Shown: positions 33,490-43,102, numbered from the stretch's first letter. The stretch is DNA of 64,000 bases from Kushneria pakistanensis (GCF_014652795.1 NZ_BMZM01000001.1:372001-436000); one strand, 5' to 3'. The notes: a model not told the origin generated them from the letters alone. Numbers and translations: made by a program.

Positions 33490-34173
33490 ATGACTAGCCT
33501 GCTGGCCCTTGATGCTTCCTCTTCTGCCTGCTCCGTGGCCCTTTGGATGGACGGTAATGTGATCGGCAGGGTAGAGCATGCCCCGCGTGGTCATACCCGT
33601 CGTCTGATGCCCATGATTGATGCGCTGCTGGATGAAGCCGGCATTGCCCGTGGCTCGCTGGATGCGATCGCCTATGGTCATGGCCCGGGCTCCTTTACCG
33701 GCATTCGTATTGCAGCCGGTGTTGCCCAAGGGATCGCCTACGGCCTGGAGCGCCCGCTGCTGGGTATCTCCACGCTCAGGGCGCTGGCACTGAGTGCCTG
33801 GTGCGGTGATGGCGCAGGTCTTGTCATGCCGGCACTGGATGCCCGCCTGGGTGAGCTTTATGTCGCCCTTTATCAGGTAGATCAGGGGCGTCCGGAAGTC
33901 TTGATGGCCGATAGTGTCATGGCACCCGAGGCGCTGAAACTGCCGTCGTGTCAGCCCTGGTCGATCACCATGATCGGCAGTGGTGTAAGCCTGAAGGACA
34001 GGTTGTCCGACGAGGTTCGGGAATGTGTCGGAGCAACGCTTGAACATCGTGAACCAGAGGCTTGCGACATCGTGCAATTGGCCGCCATGGATTTTGCCTC
34101 GGGGCTGATCACCAGCCCCCAGGAAGCCCTTCCCATTTATCTGCGTGATCAGGTTGTTTCCAGCAAGCGTTAA
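33490..34173 (+). CDS. tsaB: tRNA threonylcarbamoyladenosine biosynthesis protein TsaB
   Basis: TsaB is the ASKHA-fold subunit that supports TsaD in making t6A37 of ANN-decoding tRNAs. The 227-residue protein starts LLALDASSSACSVALW and has RRLMPMIDALL and the hallmark YGHGPGSFTGIRIAAGVAQGIA. It lacks the metal-binding His pair of TsaD, as expected. It is followed 11 bases downstream by uppP, and these two with rsmJ form a short transcript. Its product makes the substrate of TrmO, whose gene is 8 kb away. Confidence 0.95.
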   Translation: MTSLLALDASSSACSVALWMDGNVIGRVEHAPRGHTRRLMPMIDALLDEAGIARGSLDAIAYGHGPGSFTGIRIAAGVAQGIAYGLERPLLGISTLRALALSAWCGDGAGLVMPALDARLGELYVALYQVDQGRPEVLMADSVMAPEALKLPSCQPWSITMIGSGVSLKDRLSDEVRECVGATLEHREPEACDIVQLAAMDFASGLITSPQEALPIYLRDQVVSSKR

Positions 34174-34184
34174 GGATGCTTTTT

Positions 34185-34982
34185 ATGGATTGGTTGCATG
34201 TGGTGGTGCTCTCCTTTATTCAGGGGATTTCCGAATTTCTGCCGGTATCATCATCGGCGCACCTGATTTTGCCATCACAGCTGTTTGGCTGGCCTGACCA
34301 GGGGCTTGCATTCGATGTTGCTGTCCATGTCGGTACCCTACTGGCTGTCGTGATGGCCTTTCGCAAGGACGTTGTGGCCATCCTGAGTGGGTGGTTTGCC
34401 CATGTTTTCAAGCGTCGCTCCAGTGAGGAGGCCCGTATTGGCTGGGCGGTGCTTGCAGCAACCCTGCCGGCCGGCATCATGGGCTTTGTAGCGAATGATC
34501 TGATCAGTGACTATGCCCGTTCGGGACTGGTAATCGCGACCTCTACCATTGTCTTTGGCCTGTTGCTGTGGTGGGCGGATGTCAAGGGCGTCAGAAAGCT
34601 TGTCATGTCACAGATGACGCTTAAAAGTGCGGTACTGATAGGCCTTGCGCAGGCGCTGGCCCTGATTCCCGGCACTTCCCGTTCGGGTATTACCATTACA
34701 GCAGCGCTGCTGCTGGGCTATACCCGCCAGGCGGCGGCACGGTTCTCGTTTCTGATGTCGATTCCGCTGATTCTGGCGGCGGGCACCTTCAAGGGCCTCG
34801 AGCTTGCCCAGACCGGCGCTGACGCCCACTGGCTGCCCATACTGGGCGGGGTTGTCCTGTCCTTCATATCGGCGCTGGCCTGTATCAAGCTCTTCCTTGC
34901 CGCGCTGGACCGTATCGGCATGCTGCCCTTTGTCATCTATCGCATGATCCTGGGCGTGTTCCTGTTCATCTTTCTGGCATGA
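34185..34982 (+). CDS. uppP: Undecaprenyl-diphosphatase UppP (BacA)
   Basis: UppP is an inner-membrane phosphatase that recycles undecaprenyl pyrophosphate to the lipid carrier used for peptidoglycan and other glycans. The 265-residue polytopic protein has FIQGISEFLPVSSSAHLIL and PGTSRSGITI, the two motifs forming its active site, and eight or so membrane spans. The ATG at 34185 is preferred over 34176 because AAGGA is about 9-10 bases upstream. The stop overlaps the rsmJ ATG (ATGA). It follows tsaB. Confidence 0.95.
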   Translation: MDWLHVVVLSFIQGISEFLPVSSSAHLILPSQLFGWPDQGLAFDVAVHVGTLLAVVMAFRKDVVAILSGWFAHVFKRRSSEEARIGWAVLAATLPAGIMGFVANDLISDYARSGLVIATSTIVFGLLLWWADVKGVRKLVMSQMTLKSAVLIGLAQALALIPGTSRSGITITAALLLGYTRQAAARFSFLMSIPLILAAGTFKGLELAQTGADAHWLPILGGVVLSFISALACIKLFLAALDRIGMLPFVIYRMILGVFLFIFLA

Positions 34983-35770
34983 CATTTCCCCACGCTGTTA
35001 CCCGTCCCGTAGTACTGGGGAATGACGCACGAAGCCATGTCCTGGCGGACCAGCTGGGGCTTGATCTGGTGCAGGCACCGGGCAGCGATGACCTGTGGCT
35101 GCGTTACGGCGAGCACGGTCTGGAGCTGGGAGGGGACAGGCGTCATTTCGGGGCGCCGATACGGGCTGATCTGGTCGGTGGTGGCGTAGCGCACCGCCGT
35201 CAGTTCGGCGGTGGCCGCGGGCAGCTGATCGCCCGTGCCTGTGGTCTGAAGCAGGGCGTATCACCCGAGATCATTGATGCCACGGCAGGGCTTGGGCGCG
35301 ACAGTGCGGTGCTGGCGTCACTGGGCTCACGCGTATTGATGATCGAGCGCCATCCAGTGGTGGCCGCGCTGCTGTCCGATGCGCTGATGCGGGCGGGTGC
35401 GATCGATGAATTAAAGGCGCTGACACAGCGCCTTCAGTTCGCCCATGGTGACAGCAGCCAGACGTTGGCAGCGCTGGTCGAGGGATCGGATATTGCCCCT
35501 CAGGTCATCCATCTGGACCCCATGTATCCGCATCAGGACAAGTCCGCGCTGGTAAAAAAGGAGATGCGCCTTTTTCGCCGGCTGGTCGGAGATGATGCAG
35601 ACGCTCCGCAACTGCTGGTCCAGGCACTTGATATCGCCACTCACCGGGTTGTGGTCAAGCGACCCAAAGGAGCGCCCCCGATCGAGGGGCCGTCACCCAG
35701 TCATGAGCTGGTGTCCAAAAACAGCCGCTACGATCTGTATGTCCATCGCTCGTTGAAGCCTTCACGCTGA
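34979..35770 (+). CDS. rsmJ: 16S rRNA (guanine1516-N2)-methyltransferase RsmJ
   Basis: RsmJ (YhiQ) methylates G1516 of 16S rRNA. The 263-residue Rossmann methyltransferase has the SAM motif IDATAGLGRDSAVLASLGS, the acidic ERHPVVAALL strand and the C-terminal LDPMYPHQ and RVVVKRPKGAPPIEG motifs unique to RsmJ. The start overlaps uppP. It converges on plsB with nine bases of overlap, so transcripts of the two genes are complementary at their ends. Confidence 0.94.
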   Translation: MTFPHAVTRPVVLGNDARSHVLADQLGLDLVQAPGSDDLWLRYGEHGLELGGDRRHFGAPIRADLVGGGVAHRRQFGGGRGQLIARACGLKQGVSPEIIDATAGLGRDSAVLASLGSRVLMIERHPVVAALLSDALMRAGAIDELKALTQRLQFAHGDSSQTLAALVEGSDIAPQVIHLDPMYPHQDKSALVKKEMRLFRRLVGDDADAPQLLVQALDIATHRVVVKRPKGAPPIEGPSPSHELVSKNSRYDLYVHRSLKPSR

Positions 35771-38242
35771 GGCTTCGGTGTGCGGCCGGCCTGCGGTCAA
35801 TTCCGTCAGACGATGCAGCAGCGTCGGATCAAACAGCATGCGGCTTTTCATCAGGGCGTCCGGCAGTCGGGTATCGAAGTTGAGCCGCTCCTGTGACTGC
35901 CAGAGCCAGCCATCGCGCTCCAGGGTGTCCAGTAGGCCGGCAAACAGGCGACGATCAAAGAACTCCGGTGCATTGAGTCCCTGAAGACGTGTCAGTCGCT
36001 CCGCCAGTAGCTGGCTCTGGGCTTCGAGCATTTCCCGGCTGATGGTGCCGTTGGGGTAGTGCATCAGCGTCGAGAAAAGGATAAAGCCGCGCTCAAGCGT
36101 TGGCTGAATGGCACGGCCCAGCAGATAGAGGCGTTCACGGGCCTCATCACCTGTACCGGGTCGCTGCCAGTTGTCGTCATGTTGTGTCAAAAGCCCCTGT
36201 GCCACGAACACGTCCAGTACATTTCGCAGGCGCTCGGCGAAGTCCTGCGTATCATCCTCGATAAAGAATTCCTGCTGCAGGGCCGGCCAGATGGGGGCCA
36301 GCAGGCTTTCGAGCGTTGCAAAATCAAGGCGCGTATTGTTGCGAAAGGCAAAGGCCACCAGCGCATGAAGGGCAAAAAGATGCAGGACGTTGTTGCGATA
36401 CCAGGTCAACAACGGCGCGCGTTCGTCACTGACCGTGATCAGATCGCCCAGCGAATGTTCGATACGGCTGACCATGCCCAGATACTCACTGCGCGCAATC
36501 CATTCCTGTGGCCCCTGGGCAGGCAGACGAACGCGCTTGCCGCCCGGCAGTTGGTCCTGCAGGGCATAGAGCGTTTTAAGCTGTCGCATGAGCAGGTCAA
36601 TTTCGATGGTGCGATGCGGCGTGGCCAGAATCGTCAGGGCGACCATCGAAATGGGCGTCAGCGCTGCGGCGTGATTGATGCGCGTGGCGATTTCAAGGCT
36701 CAGATCCGGGACCGCCTCGCGCAGCCAGTCGGCGTCGGTGCCGTTCCCTTGCGAGCGCCAGTCAGGGAAGCGCTGGTCCAGATAGTCGCCCAGCACCAGC
36801 GGCTCGCCCACGCTGACCTGAACACGGCCGAAGGGCTGGCGCAGGTGGCGCAGCACGCGTAACAGCCCCAGCGGGGTCTCCTTGCGCTTCTCGCCCGTGC
36901 GCAGTTCACGAATATAGGCATTGGACTCGAGGACCTTTTCATAGCCGATATAGATCGGCACGAAAGCCATCTCGCGGTTTGGGACACGAGCATGAGAGCG
37001 CAGCGTCATCGACAGCATGCCGGGGCGCGGTGCGAGCATGCGACCGGTGCGCGAGCGCCCGCCTTCAATGAAATATTCGACCGGATGGCCCTGAGATAGC
37101 AGCTGATGCAGGTACTCGTTGAAAACAGCGCCGTAAAGTCGATTGCCTTTAAAACTGCGACGCATGAAAAAGGCGCCGGCACGTCGCAGCAGCGGGCCGA
37201 TCAGAGGCATGTCAAGATTGCGCCCGGCAGCAATGTGCGGTGGCATCAGCCCCTGTTGATAGAGAACGTAGGAAAGCAGCAGATAGTCAATATGGCTGCG
37301 ATGGCAGGGCACATAGACCAGCTCGTGGGTGCCTGCCAGCGCTTCGACATCCTCGATGCCATGCACATCGACGCCATCGTAGAGCCGGTTCCACAGCCGC
37401 CCCAGCGCCTGATAGAGAAAGCGCAGCACCGGGGCTGACATGTTGGCGGCAATTTCAAAGCCGTAGCGCTCTGCCCGCGACAGGGCGCGGTCATCGGATT
37501 CACCGCGCTCCAGGGCGCTCTGGTGTGCGGCGGCGCGCACGGCGGGCTGGCGCAACACACGCCTGATAAGCGTGCGGCGATGAGAAAGATCCGGCCCGAT
37601 CGCCTGAAGTCGTACGCGTCGAAAGTAGCGGCGCAGAAAGCGGGTAATCCGGGTGCGATTGAACTGCTGATCAACATCGCCATGCGCCATGAGCGTGCGC
37701 AGCGATACCGGCTCTCCCAGACGAATCTCGAGCGAGCGGCCATTGATGATCATGCCGGCCAGACGCTGCAGCCGGCCCACCAGCGACCAGCCATCGGCGG
37801 TCAGCAGATGGCGAAGGCCCACGTGCTCGCGCTGCGGGGCACGCCCCCAGAACAGCGTGACCGGGATGAGTGCAACATCGCTGTCAGGATGTTGCTCGAG
37901 CGCATTGATCAGGTGATCAAGCGAGGCGGAGCGATCTACATGACCGCGATGGTGGCGGTAATGTGCCGCATCGAAAAGGGCCAGGCGCGCGGGGAAGCGA
38001 CGGCCGTGAGATAAAAGGATGCTGCCTTCGGGAGAGGGTAATCCGTAGCGCTGGCAGAAGATGGACAGTGCCATGCGATCGGAAAGGGCGGATACCGGTA
38101 ATATATAGATCACCGGCCGGTCACCCGTATCGACAAGGGCTTGCGGGTGCTCGGGGTCGATGCTGCGAAAGCGCAGCCAGCGACCGAGTAGCCGGCAACC
38201 CAGTCGCTGCCAGAATCCTTGCTGGGAGGGCGTTTCAGACAT
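35762..38242 (-). CDS. plsB: Glycerol-3-phosphate 1-O-acyltransferase PlsB
   Basis: PlsB acylates glycerol-3-phosphate in the first step of phospholipid synthesis at the inner membrane. The 826-residue chain has acyltransferase block I HRSHIDYLLLSYVLY near 310 and the FIEGGRSRTGR and FVPIYIGYEKVLES blocks, with a long C-terminal region as in the E. coli enzyme. The ATG at 38242 gives the usual N-terminus; GTG at 38308 is a longer option and neither has a clear ribosome site. It is divergent from the cardiolipin synthase gene, with overlapping putative -10 boxes between. Confidence 0.94.
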   Translation of the reverse strand: MSETPSQQGFWQRLGCRLLGRWLRFRSIDPEHPQALVDTGDRPVIYILPVSALSDRMALSIFCQRYGLPSPEGSILLSHGRRFPARLALFDAAHYRHHRGHVDRSASLDHLINALEQHPDSDVALIPVTLFWGRAPQREHVGLRHLLTADGWSLVGRLQRLAGMIINGRSLEIRLGEPVSLRTLMAHGDVDQQFNRTRITRFLRRYFRRVRLQAIGPDLSHRRTLIRRVLRQPAVRAAAHQSALERGESDDRALSRAERYGFEIAANMSAPVLRFLYQALGRLWNRLYDGVDVHGIEDVEALAGTHELVYVPCHRSHIDYLLLSYVLYQQGLMPPHIAAGRNLDMPLIGPLLRRAGAFFMRRSFKGNRLYGAVFNEYLHQLLSQGHPVEYFIEGGRSRTGRMLAPRPGMLSMTLRSHARVPNREMAFVPIYIGYEKVLESNAYIRELRTGEKRKETPLGLLRVLRHLRQPFGRVQVSVGEPLVLGDYLDQRFPDWRSQGNGTDADWLREAVPDLSLEIATRINHAAALTPISMVALTILATPHRTIEIDLLMRQLKTLYALQDQLPGGKRVRLPAQGPQEWIARSEYLGMVSRIEHSLGDLITVSDERAPLLTWYRNNVLHLFALHALVAFAFRNNTRLDFATLESLLAPIWPALQQEFFIEDDTQDFAERLRNVLDVFVAQGLLTQHDDNWQRPGTGDEARERLYLLGRAIQPTLERGFILFSTLMHYPNGTISREMLEAQSQLLAERLTRLQGLNAPEFFDRRLFAGLLDTLERDGWLWQSQERLNFDTRLPDALMKSRMLFDPTLLHRLTELTAGRPHTEASA

Positions 38243-38323
38243 GGCCACGTTTGCTCGCTGAATCGGGAAAGCCGGAGGGTTGTGATGACCTGATATGAAG
38301 GTCTGCACCGATCCGATGACATG

Positions 38324-38340
38324 GCACTATAGTATAGCGC
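38324..38340. promoter_or_regulatory. Overlapping divergent -10 elements between plsB and cls
   Basis: An imperfect 17-base palindrome gives TATAGT on the plus strand and TATACT on the minus strand. These are possible -10 boxes for cls and plsB respectively. No good -35 partners were found, so this is weak. Confidence 0.3.
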
Positions 38341-38385
38341 TGGTTGAATCGACATGGCCCAGAGGGCAAGGCAGGGAGAAGTAAC

Positions 38386-39513
38386 ATGAGAGAGCAGTGG
38401 CATGACGGCAATCATTTTTCCCTGTTGCCGACGGCGGACTGTTTTGTACCTGCCCTGTTTGAGGCTATCGATCAGGCAAAAGAGTCGATTCTCATCGAGC
38501 TCTATATTGTCGAGGACGGTGAGATGGGCGAGCGCTTTTTTGCGGCGCTGGCGCGGGCCGTGGCGCGCGGGGTGGACGTGCGGCTTTTGATCGATGCCTG
38601 TGGTTCATGGTCGTTGTCTGATGACAGCAAGCAGCGGCTGGTCGATTCAGGCGTTTCCCTGCGTGAATTCAATGTTTTGACACTCAGGCATCTGGGGCGT
38701 TTTATCTCGCGCGATCATCGCAAGCTGATCGTCATCGATGGGCACACCGCCTTTACGGGTGGATTCGGCGTTAACGACCAGTTTCTCCGGTCATGGTTTG
38801 AAGTGGCCGTGCGCATTACCGGGCCCTGTGTCGATGACTGGGTCAAGCTGTTCAATCGGGTATGGCGCTCACGCAAGACGCAGGACTTTGCTACCGGCGC
38901 CCGGCGAAAGGGTAACGCAACCGCGATCCTGCCGAATCCGACGCACAGTGAAGGGCATATGGTTGGGCGTGTGGTCTGGGGGCAGGGGTATCGCTATCAG
39001 GCCATACGCCGGTCGTTGCAGCATCAGGTCGGCACCGCTCGTGAACGGATATGGATCTGTACGCCCTATTTTGTCCCCACCCGCACCCTGAGACGACAGC
39101 TGCGTCGAGCAGCACGTCGTGGGGTGGATGTCAGGCTGTTGCTGGCCGCTCGCGATCATGATCATCCCAGCGTGCGTTACGCCGGACAGCGCTTTTTTAC
39201 CCGGCTTTTGCGATCAAACGTGCGCATTTTCGAGTTTCAGCCGCGTTTTATTCATGCCAAGTTCAGCCTGTGTGATGGCTGGTCAAGCATTGGCTCGTGC
39301 AACTTCGATCACTGGAGTCTGCAGTGGAATCTGGAGGCCAATCAGGAGATTGATGATCCCGAATTCGCCACCGAGCTCGGGCGTCTCTTTGAGCACTGCT
39401 TTGACCAGTGCCATGAGATCAGCGCAGCCCGGTGGGCGTCCCGGTCGCGACGCCAGCGGCTGCGTGAATGGGGCTATGGTGTGATGGATGCTCTGATTAC
39501 CCGACTGCGCTGA
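38386..39513 (+). CDS. clsB: Cardiolipin synthase, phospholipase D family (ClsB-like)
   Basis: The protein forms cardiolipin from phosphatidylglycerol or a related substrate. The 375-residue protein has two HKD motifs: DHRKLIVIDG near residue 110 and IHAKFSLCDG near residue 290, with SIGSCNFDHWS following the second. It lacks the two N-terminal membrane helices of ClsA, which together with its length points to the ClsB/YbhO type. ATG 38386 was chosen because GGAG lies 7 bases upstream; an in-frame start at 38344 is longer. It is divergent from plsB, a second lipid gene, and ends 8 bases before the convergent YecA-like gene. Confidence 0.88.
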   Translation: MREQWHDGNHFSLLPTADCFVPALFEAIDQAKESILIELYIVEDGEMGERFFAALARAVARGVDVRLLIDACGSWSLSDDSKQRLVDSGVSLREFNVLTLRHLGRFISRDHRKLIVIDGHTAFTGGFGVNDQFLRSWFEVAVRITGPCVDDWVKLFNRVWRSRKTQDFATGARRKGNATAILPNPTHSEGHMVGRVVWGQGYRYQAIRRSLQHQVGTARERIWICTPYFVPTRTLRRQLRRAARRGVDVRLLLAARDHDHPSVRYAGQRFFTRLLRSNVRIFEFQPRFIHAKFSLCDGWSSIGSCNFDHWSLQWNLEANQEIDDPEFATELGRLFEHCFDQCHEISAARWASRSRRQRLREWGYGVMDALITRLR

Positions 39514-39521
39514 GATCGCGT

Positions 39522-40229
39522 CTAGCGGCGTTTTCCGGCGTTTCCTCCATTTTTGGATTTGCTCTTGCCAGCGGACCTGCCCTTGGCGCCCTTACTGCCT
39601 TTTGAAGGCGCAGGCGTCGGTTTTTCGGCTGGGGCACGCTGTAGCAGATAAAGATCCAGCGTCAGTTCGGCGAGCTGGCCTGCCAGGCGGGTGGCCTCGA
39701 CCGGCTGTTGCCCAAGCGCTGCCAGCTCGGGGTCTTCTTCATCAAAAAGTCCTGACAGGGTCATGAACGGGAGCAGCAGTTCAGCGGCGGTCTCTTCCTG
39801 CGTGCCGAACCAGGCCGCCTCATCAAGGAATACGCCTTCCATGAAGCCGGCACACCACAGGCGTACGGGATGGTCATCGTTGTCTTCTGCACTGTCCTCG
39901 AACTCAAGATCAAAGGGCAGATCCGGGACATTGCCGTTTTCAAAAACGTCGACGGCGTTGTCCAGCAGCGCGTCCAGGGCATCAAGCGTCTCCTGACGCT
40001 GCTGGTCGTTATCAAATTCGGGTGTCGTATCAAAGATCAGGGCATGGCGCTCATCGCGGTCATGAACCACGGTCGAGATGGCAAGCGCTGTCAAAAGTCC
40101 ATGAGCGCCAAAAAAATCCAGTGCTTCTTCGCTGACGCGCTCGGAGTCAAAAAAATCGAACAGCGCATCAAGGCGTTCATCGTCCAGCAGCGCTACCGGT
40201 TGCGGCGTATCGGCCGTGATATCATTCAT
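39522..40229 (-). CDS. UPF0149 family protein (YecA/YgfB-like)
   Basis: This 235-residue protein has the UPF0149 core: an acidic helical domain with FFGAHGLLTALAIS, WCAGFMEGVFLDEAAWF and LLPFMTLSGLFDEEDPE. It ends in a Lys/Ser/Gly-rich tail (about 205-235) in place of the SEC-C zinc motif seen in YecA. The function of the family is unclear. It converges on cls with an 8-base gap and is divergent from sprT. The tail is basic while the body is strongly acidic. Confidence 0.85.
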   Translation of the reverse strand: MNDITADTPQPVALLDDERLDALFDFFDSERVSEEALDFFGAHGLLTALAISTVVHDRDERHALIFDTTPEFDNDQQRQETLDALDALLDNAVDVFENGNVPDLPFDLEFEDSAEDNDDHPVRLWCAGFMEGVFLDEAAWFGTQEETAAELLLPFMTLSGLFDEEDPELAALGQQPVEATRLAGQLAELTLDLYLLQRAPAEKPTPAPSKGSKGAKGRSAGKSKSKNGGNAGKRR

Positions 40230-40306
40230 TGAGCAGTATCCATGCAGTAAACAGCGCGTTGTGCGGCAGCCAGGCCGCCGGGTTGAGAACCTTCAGTTTA
40301 TCATTC

Positions 40307-40834
40307 ATGACCGATTTTCCTGCCAGTGACATCAGTGACTTTCCCCCTGGCGATGCCAGCCAGGCACGCCTTGTAGCGCATGTGGAACAGTGCCTGCAGC
40401 AGGCCCGTGCTCACTACCCGACGCTGCCTGCGCCCGGCGTCTGGTGCGATCTGCGCGGACGCAGCGCCGGTCAGGCCCATTATGGTCGCGGTGGGTTGCG
40501 CTTTAACATGACGCTCTATGCCGAGCAGCCCGAGCCCTTTCTGGCCGAGGTCGTGCCGCATGAAATGGCTCACTGGGTCGTCCATCATGTTTATCCCGGA
40601 CGCGTTCGCCCGCACGGCGTGCAGTGGCAGCAGGTCATGATCGACATATTTGATCGTGCGCCCCGCGTCACTCATCGTTTTGATACCACGCGTGCCAGTC
40701 CTGCACCTTACCGCTATGCCTGTGGCTGTCGTGTCCATCACTTTACCCGTCGGCGCTATCTCAACGAGCGCCGCGGCAGTCAATATCGCTGTCGTCACTG
40801 TGGCGAGAGGCTGCATCTTGACGCTGTCTCCTGA
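40307..40834 (+). CDS. sprT: SprT-family zinc metalloprotein
   Basis: The 175-residue protein has the SprT-like metalloprotease fold with HEMAHW (HExxH near residue 85) and a C-terminal zinc ribbon (CGCRVHHFTRRR and YRCRHCGERL). Related eukaryotic SPRTN proteases cut DNA-protein crosslinks; the bacterial role is not well settled. ATG 40307 gives a length close to E. coli SprT (165) although no strong ribosome site is seen; longer in-frame starts reach back to 40229 in the UPF0149 divergent gap. It lies 159 bases before acs. Confidence 0.85.
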   Translation: MTDFPASDISDFPPGDASQARLVAHVEQCLQQARAHYPTLPAPGVWCDLRGRSAGQAHYGRGGLRFNMTLYAEQPEPFLAEVVPHEMAHWVVHHVYPGRVRPHGVQWQQVMIDIFDRAPRVTHRFDTTRASPAPYRYACGCRVHHFTRRRYLNERRGSQYRCRHCGERLHLDAVS

Positions 40835-40879
40835 AGGCGCTTTCAACAGCGCAGCGACCGGCCAGGAGGCAACGTGATA

Positions 40880-40972
40880 TTGGTCGAACAGTGACCATGG
40901 TCTAATGGTCAGTCTGCCCCCGCCTGACGCTAATCTAAGGGTCACACTATCCAGGATGGGTAACCGTGACCC
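40880..40972 (+). promoter_or_regulatory. acs promoter region with dyads
   Basis: A possible promoter is TTGGTC (40880-40885) with TCTAAT (40901-40906), with a short 15-base spacer. Overlapping it is the dyad TGACCAT-N6-ATGGTCA (40892-40911), which contains the palindrome GACCATGGTC. A second inverted repeat GGGTCAC/GTGACCC (40939-40945 and 40966-40972) follows before the ribosome site. These are candidate regulator sites for acs. Confidence 0.4.
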
Positions 40973-40993
40973 ATCAGATCAAGGAGATGCGAC

Positions 40994-42943
40994 ATGAGCC
41001 AGACTGCCCATGCCATGGCAGGTGCCGCACCAGGCCTGCGTGGCCCGATAAGCGAGCAGGACTATCGTGAGCGCTATCGTTATTCGATCGAATCTCCTGA
41101 AGCCTTCTGGCGTGAAGAGATGCAGCGTCTTGACTGGATGCGCACGCCCGAAAAGATCATCAATGGCCATTTTGGCGAGAATCACTCCCGCATCCGCTGG
41201 TTCGAGGACGGCGTACTCAACGCCTCGGTCAACTGTCTGGACCGTCATCTTGAAAGCCGCGGCGACAAGCCGGCCATCATCTGGGAAGGTGATAACGCTG
41301 ATCACCAGCGTGTGATTACCTACCGTGAACTGCACGAAAAAACGGGGCAGTTTGCCAACATGCTCAAGACCCTTGGGGTCAAGCGTGGTGATACTGTCAC
41401 ACTGTACATGCCCATGATTCCTGAAGCTGCCATGGCCATGCTGGCCTGTGCACGCATTGGCGCCGTGCATTCCGTGGTATTTGGCGGCTTTTCACCCGAG
41501 GCGCTGGCCGGACGGATATCGGATTGCACGTCACGCGTGGTCATTACGGCAGATATTTCACGTCGCGGTGGAAAGCAGGTCCCACTCAAGAAAAACGTTG
41601 ATGAGGCGCTGGCCATCAAGGGCACCGAGTGCGTTGAGCATGTGCTGGTTGTTCCCTGTGGCGATGCACCCATCGACTGGCAGTCACGCGATATTGATGC
41701 CTGCGCGATGATGAAGGAGCAGTCTGCTCAGTGTGCGCCGGAAGAAATGAATGCCGAGGATCCGCTGTTCATTCTCTATACCTCGGGCTCTACCGGTACG
41801 CCCAAGGGGCTGATGCATACCACGGGTGGCTATCTGCTTTATGCTGCCATGACCCATCAGCAGATCTTTGATCTGCGTGAAGATGATGTCTACTGGTGTG
41901 CCGCCGATGTGGGCTGGGTCACCGGCCACTCCTATGTGGTTTACGGGCCGCTGGCCAACGGTGCCACAACGGTCATGTTCGAAGGTGTGCCCAGCTATCC
42001 GGATTATGGCCGTGTGGGTGAGGTCATCGACCGGCACAATATTACGATCTTCTATACCTCACCTACCGCCATCCGCGCCATGATGGGGCGTGGTGACCAT
42101 GTCATGGACAGCAGCCGCCGTGATTCACTGCGCCTGATCGGTACGGTGGGTGAGCCCATCAATCCGCAGGCCTGGCATTTCAGCCACCAGATTATCGGAA
42201 ACGGCCGCTGCCCGATCATGGATACCTGGTGGCAGACCGAAACCGGTGGCCACATGATGGCGCCACTGACCGACGTCGACAAGGTCAAGCCCGGCGCTGC
42301 CATGCGCCCCTTCTTTGGCATTCGCCCGGCGCTGATGGACGCTGAAGGCAAGCGCATTGAAGGCGAAGGAGAAGGTGAGGGCAGCCTGGTGATCGAAGGC
42401 AGCTGGCCGGGTCAGGCGCGCACCATCTGGGGTAATCACGAGCGTTTTGAAGAAACCTATTTCAGCATGCATCCCGGCGCCTACTTCACGGGTGATGGGG
42501 CACATCGTGATGCCGACGGCGATTACTGGATTACCGGTCGCATCGATGATGTGCTCAATGTGTCCGGCCATCGAATGGGAACGGCCGAGATCGAGTCAGC
42601 GCTGGTGGCACATCCGGCCGTGGCCGAAGCCGCTATTGTCGGCTTTCCGCACGACATGAAGGGGCAGGGGATCTACGCCTATATCACCCTGATGCAGGAC
42701 GCAGAGCCCAGTGAGGAATTGGCCCGGGAACTCAATGACGTGGTCCGTCGGGATATCGGGGCGATTGCAAAGCTTGATGCCATTCAGTGGGCGCCCGGTC
42801 TGCCCAAGACCCGTTCGGGCAAGATCATGCGCCGCATTCTTCGCAAGATTGCTGCCAATGAGGTCGATGGTCTGGGAGATATCAGCACACTGTCCGACCC
42901 CGAGGTTGTGGAAGCCCTGATCAGGGATCGTATTCAGCACTAG
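40994..42943 (+). CDS. acs: Acetyl-CoA synthetase
   Basis: Acs makes acetyl-CoA from acetate via acetyl-AMP. The 649-residue product has the AMP-binding motif [11 protein letters not shown], the [10 protein letters not shown] adenylate site and the C-terminal catalytic lysine motif [14 protein letters not shown], the usual target of reversible acetylation. AAGGAG lies 6-7 bases before the ATG. A terminator follows. The next genes encode a response regulator and a transporter-kinase of the type that controls acs in Vibrio and Pseudomonas, so the unit is an acetate-response module. Confidence 0.98.
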   Translation: MSQTAHAMAGAAPGLRGPISEQDYRERYRYSIESPEAFWREEMQRLDWMRTPEKIINGHFGENHSRIRWFEDGVLNASVNCLDRHLESRGDKPAIIWEGDNADHQRVITYRELHEKTGQFANMLKTLGVKRGDTVTLYMPMIPEAAMAMLACARIGAVHSVVFGGFSPEALAGRISDCTSRVVITADISRRGGKQVPLKKNVDEALAIKGTECVEHVLVVPCGDAPIDWQSRDIDACAMMKEQSAQCAPEEMNAEDPLFILYTSGSTGTPKGLMHTTGGYLLYAAMTHQQIFDLREDDVYWCAADVGWVTGHSYVVYGPLANGATTVMFEGVPSYPDYGRVGEVIDRHNITIFYTSPTAIRAMMGRGDHVMDSSRRDSLRLIGTVGEPINPQAWHFSHQIIGNGRCPIMDTWWQTETGGHMMAPLTDVDKVKPGAAMRPFFGIRPALMDAEGKRIEGEGEGEGSLVIEGSWPGQARTIWGNHERFEETYFSMHPGAYFTGDGAHRDADGDYWITGRIDDVLNVSGHRMGTAEIESALVAHPAVAEAAIVGFPHDMKGQGIYAYITLMQDAEPSEELARELNDVVRRDIGAIAKLDAIQWAPGLPKTRSGKIMRRILRKIAANEVDGLGDISTLSDPEVVEALIRDRIQH

Positions 42944-42999
42944 CAAGTATGCTCATCTGCGCCTGAATCACGACAAGCGCGTCACGTTGTCGCATAATG

Positions 43000-43037
43000 A
43001 ACGTTAGCGCCGGGAAACCGGCGTTAACGTTTTATTT
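43000..43037 (+). terminator. Intrinsic terminator of acs
   Basis: A 14-bp stem (AACGTTAGCGCCGG with CCGGCGTTAACGTT, one G-U pair) and a GAAA tetraloop are followed by TTATTTT. Confidence 0.88.
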
Positions 43038-43050
43038 TGGAAATAAAAAA

Positions 43051-43088
43051 ATCATGGGGTAACATGCTGACATTGCTGGTTACATGAT
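43051..43088 (+). promoter_or_regulatory. Imperfect dyad upstream of crbR and the small frame
   Basis: ATCATG and GTAAC on the left (43051-43063) mirror GTTAC and CATGAT on the right (43079-43088), with a 3-base insertion on the left. GGGTAAC also occurs before acs at 40958-40964. This may be a regulator site for the crbR promoter. Confidence 0.35.
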
Positions 43089-43102
43089 CGGCAGGTGGCA
43101 TG

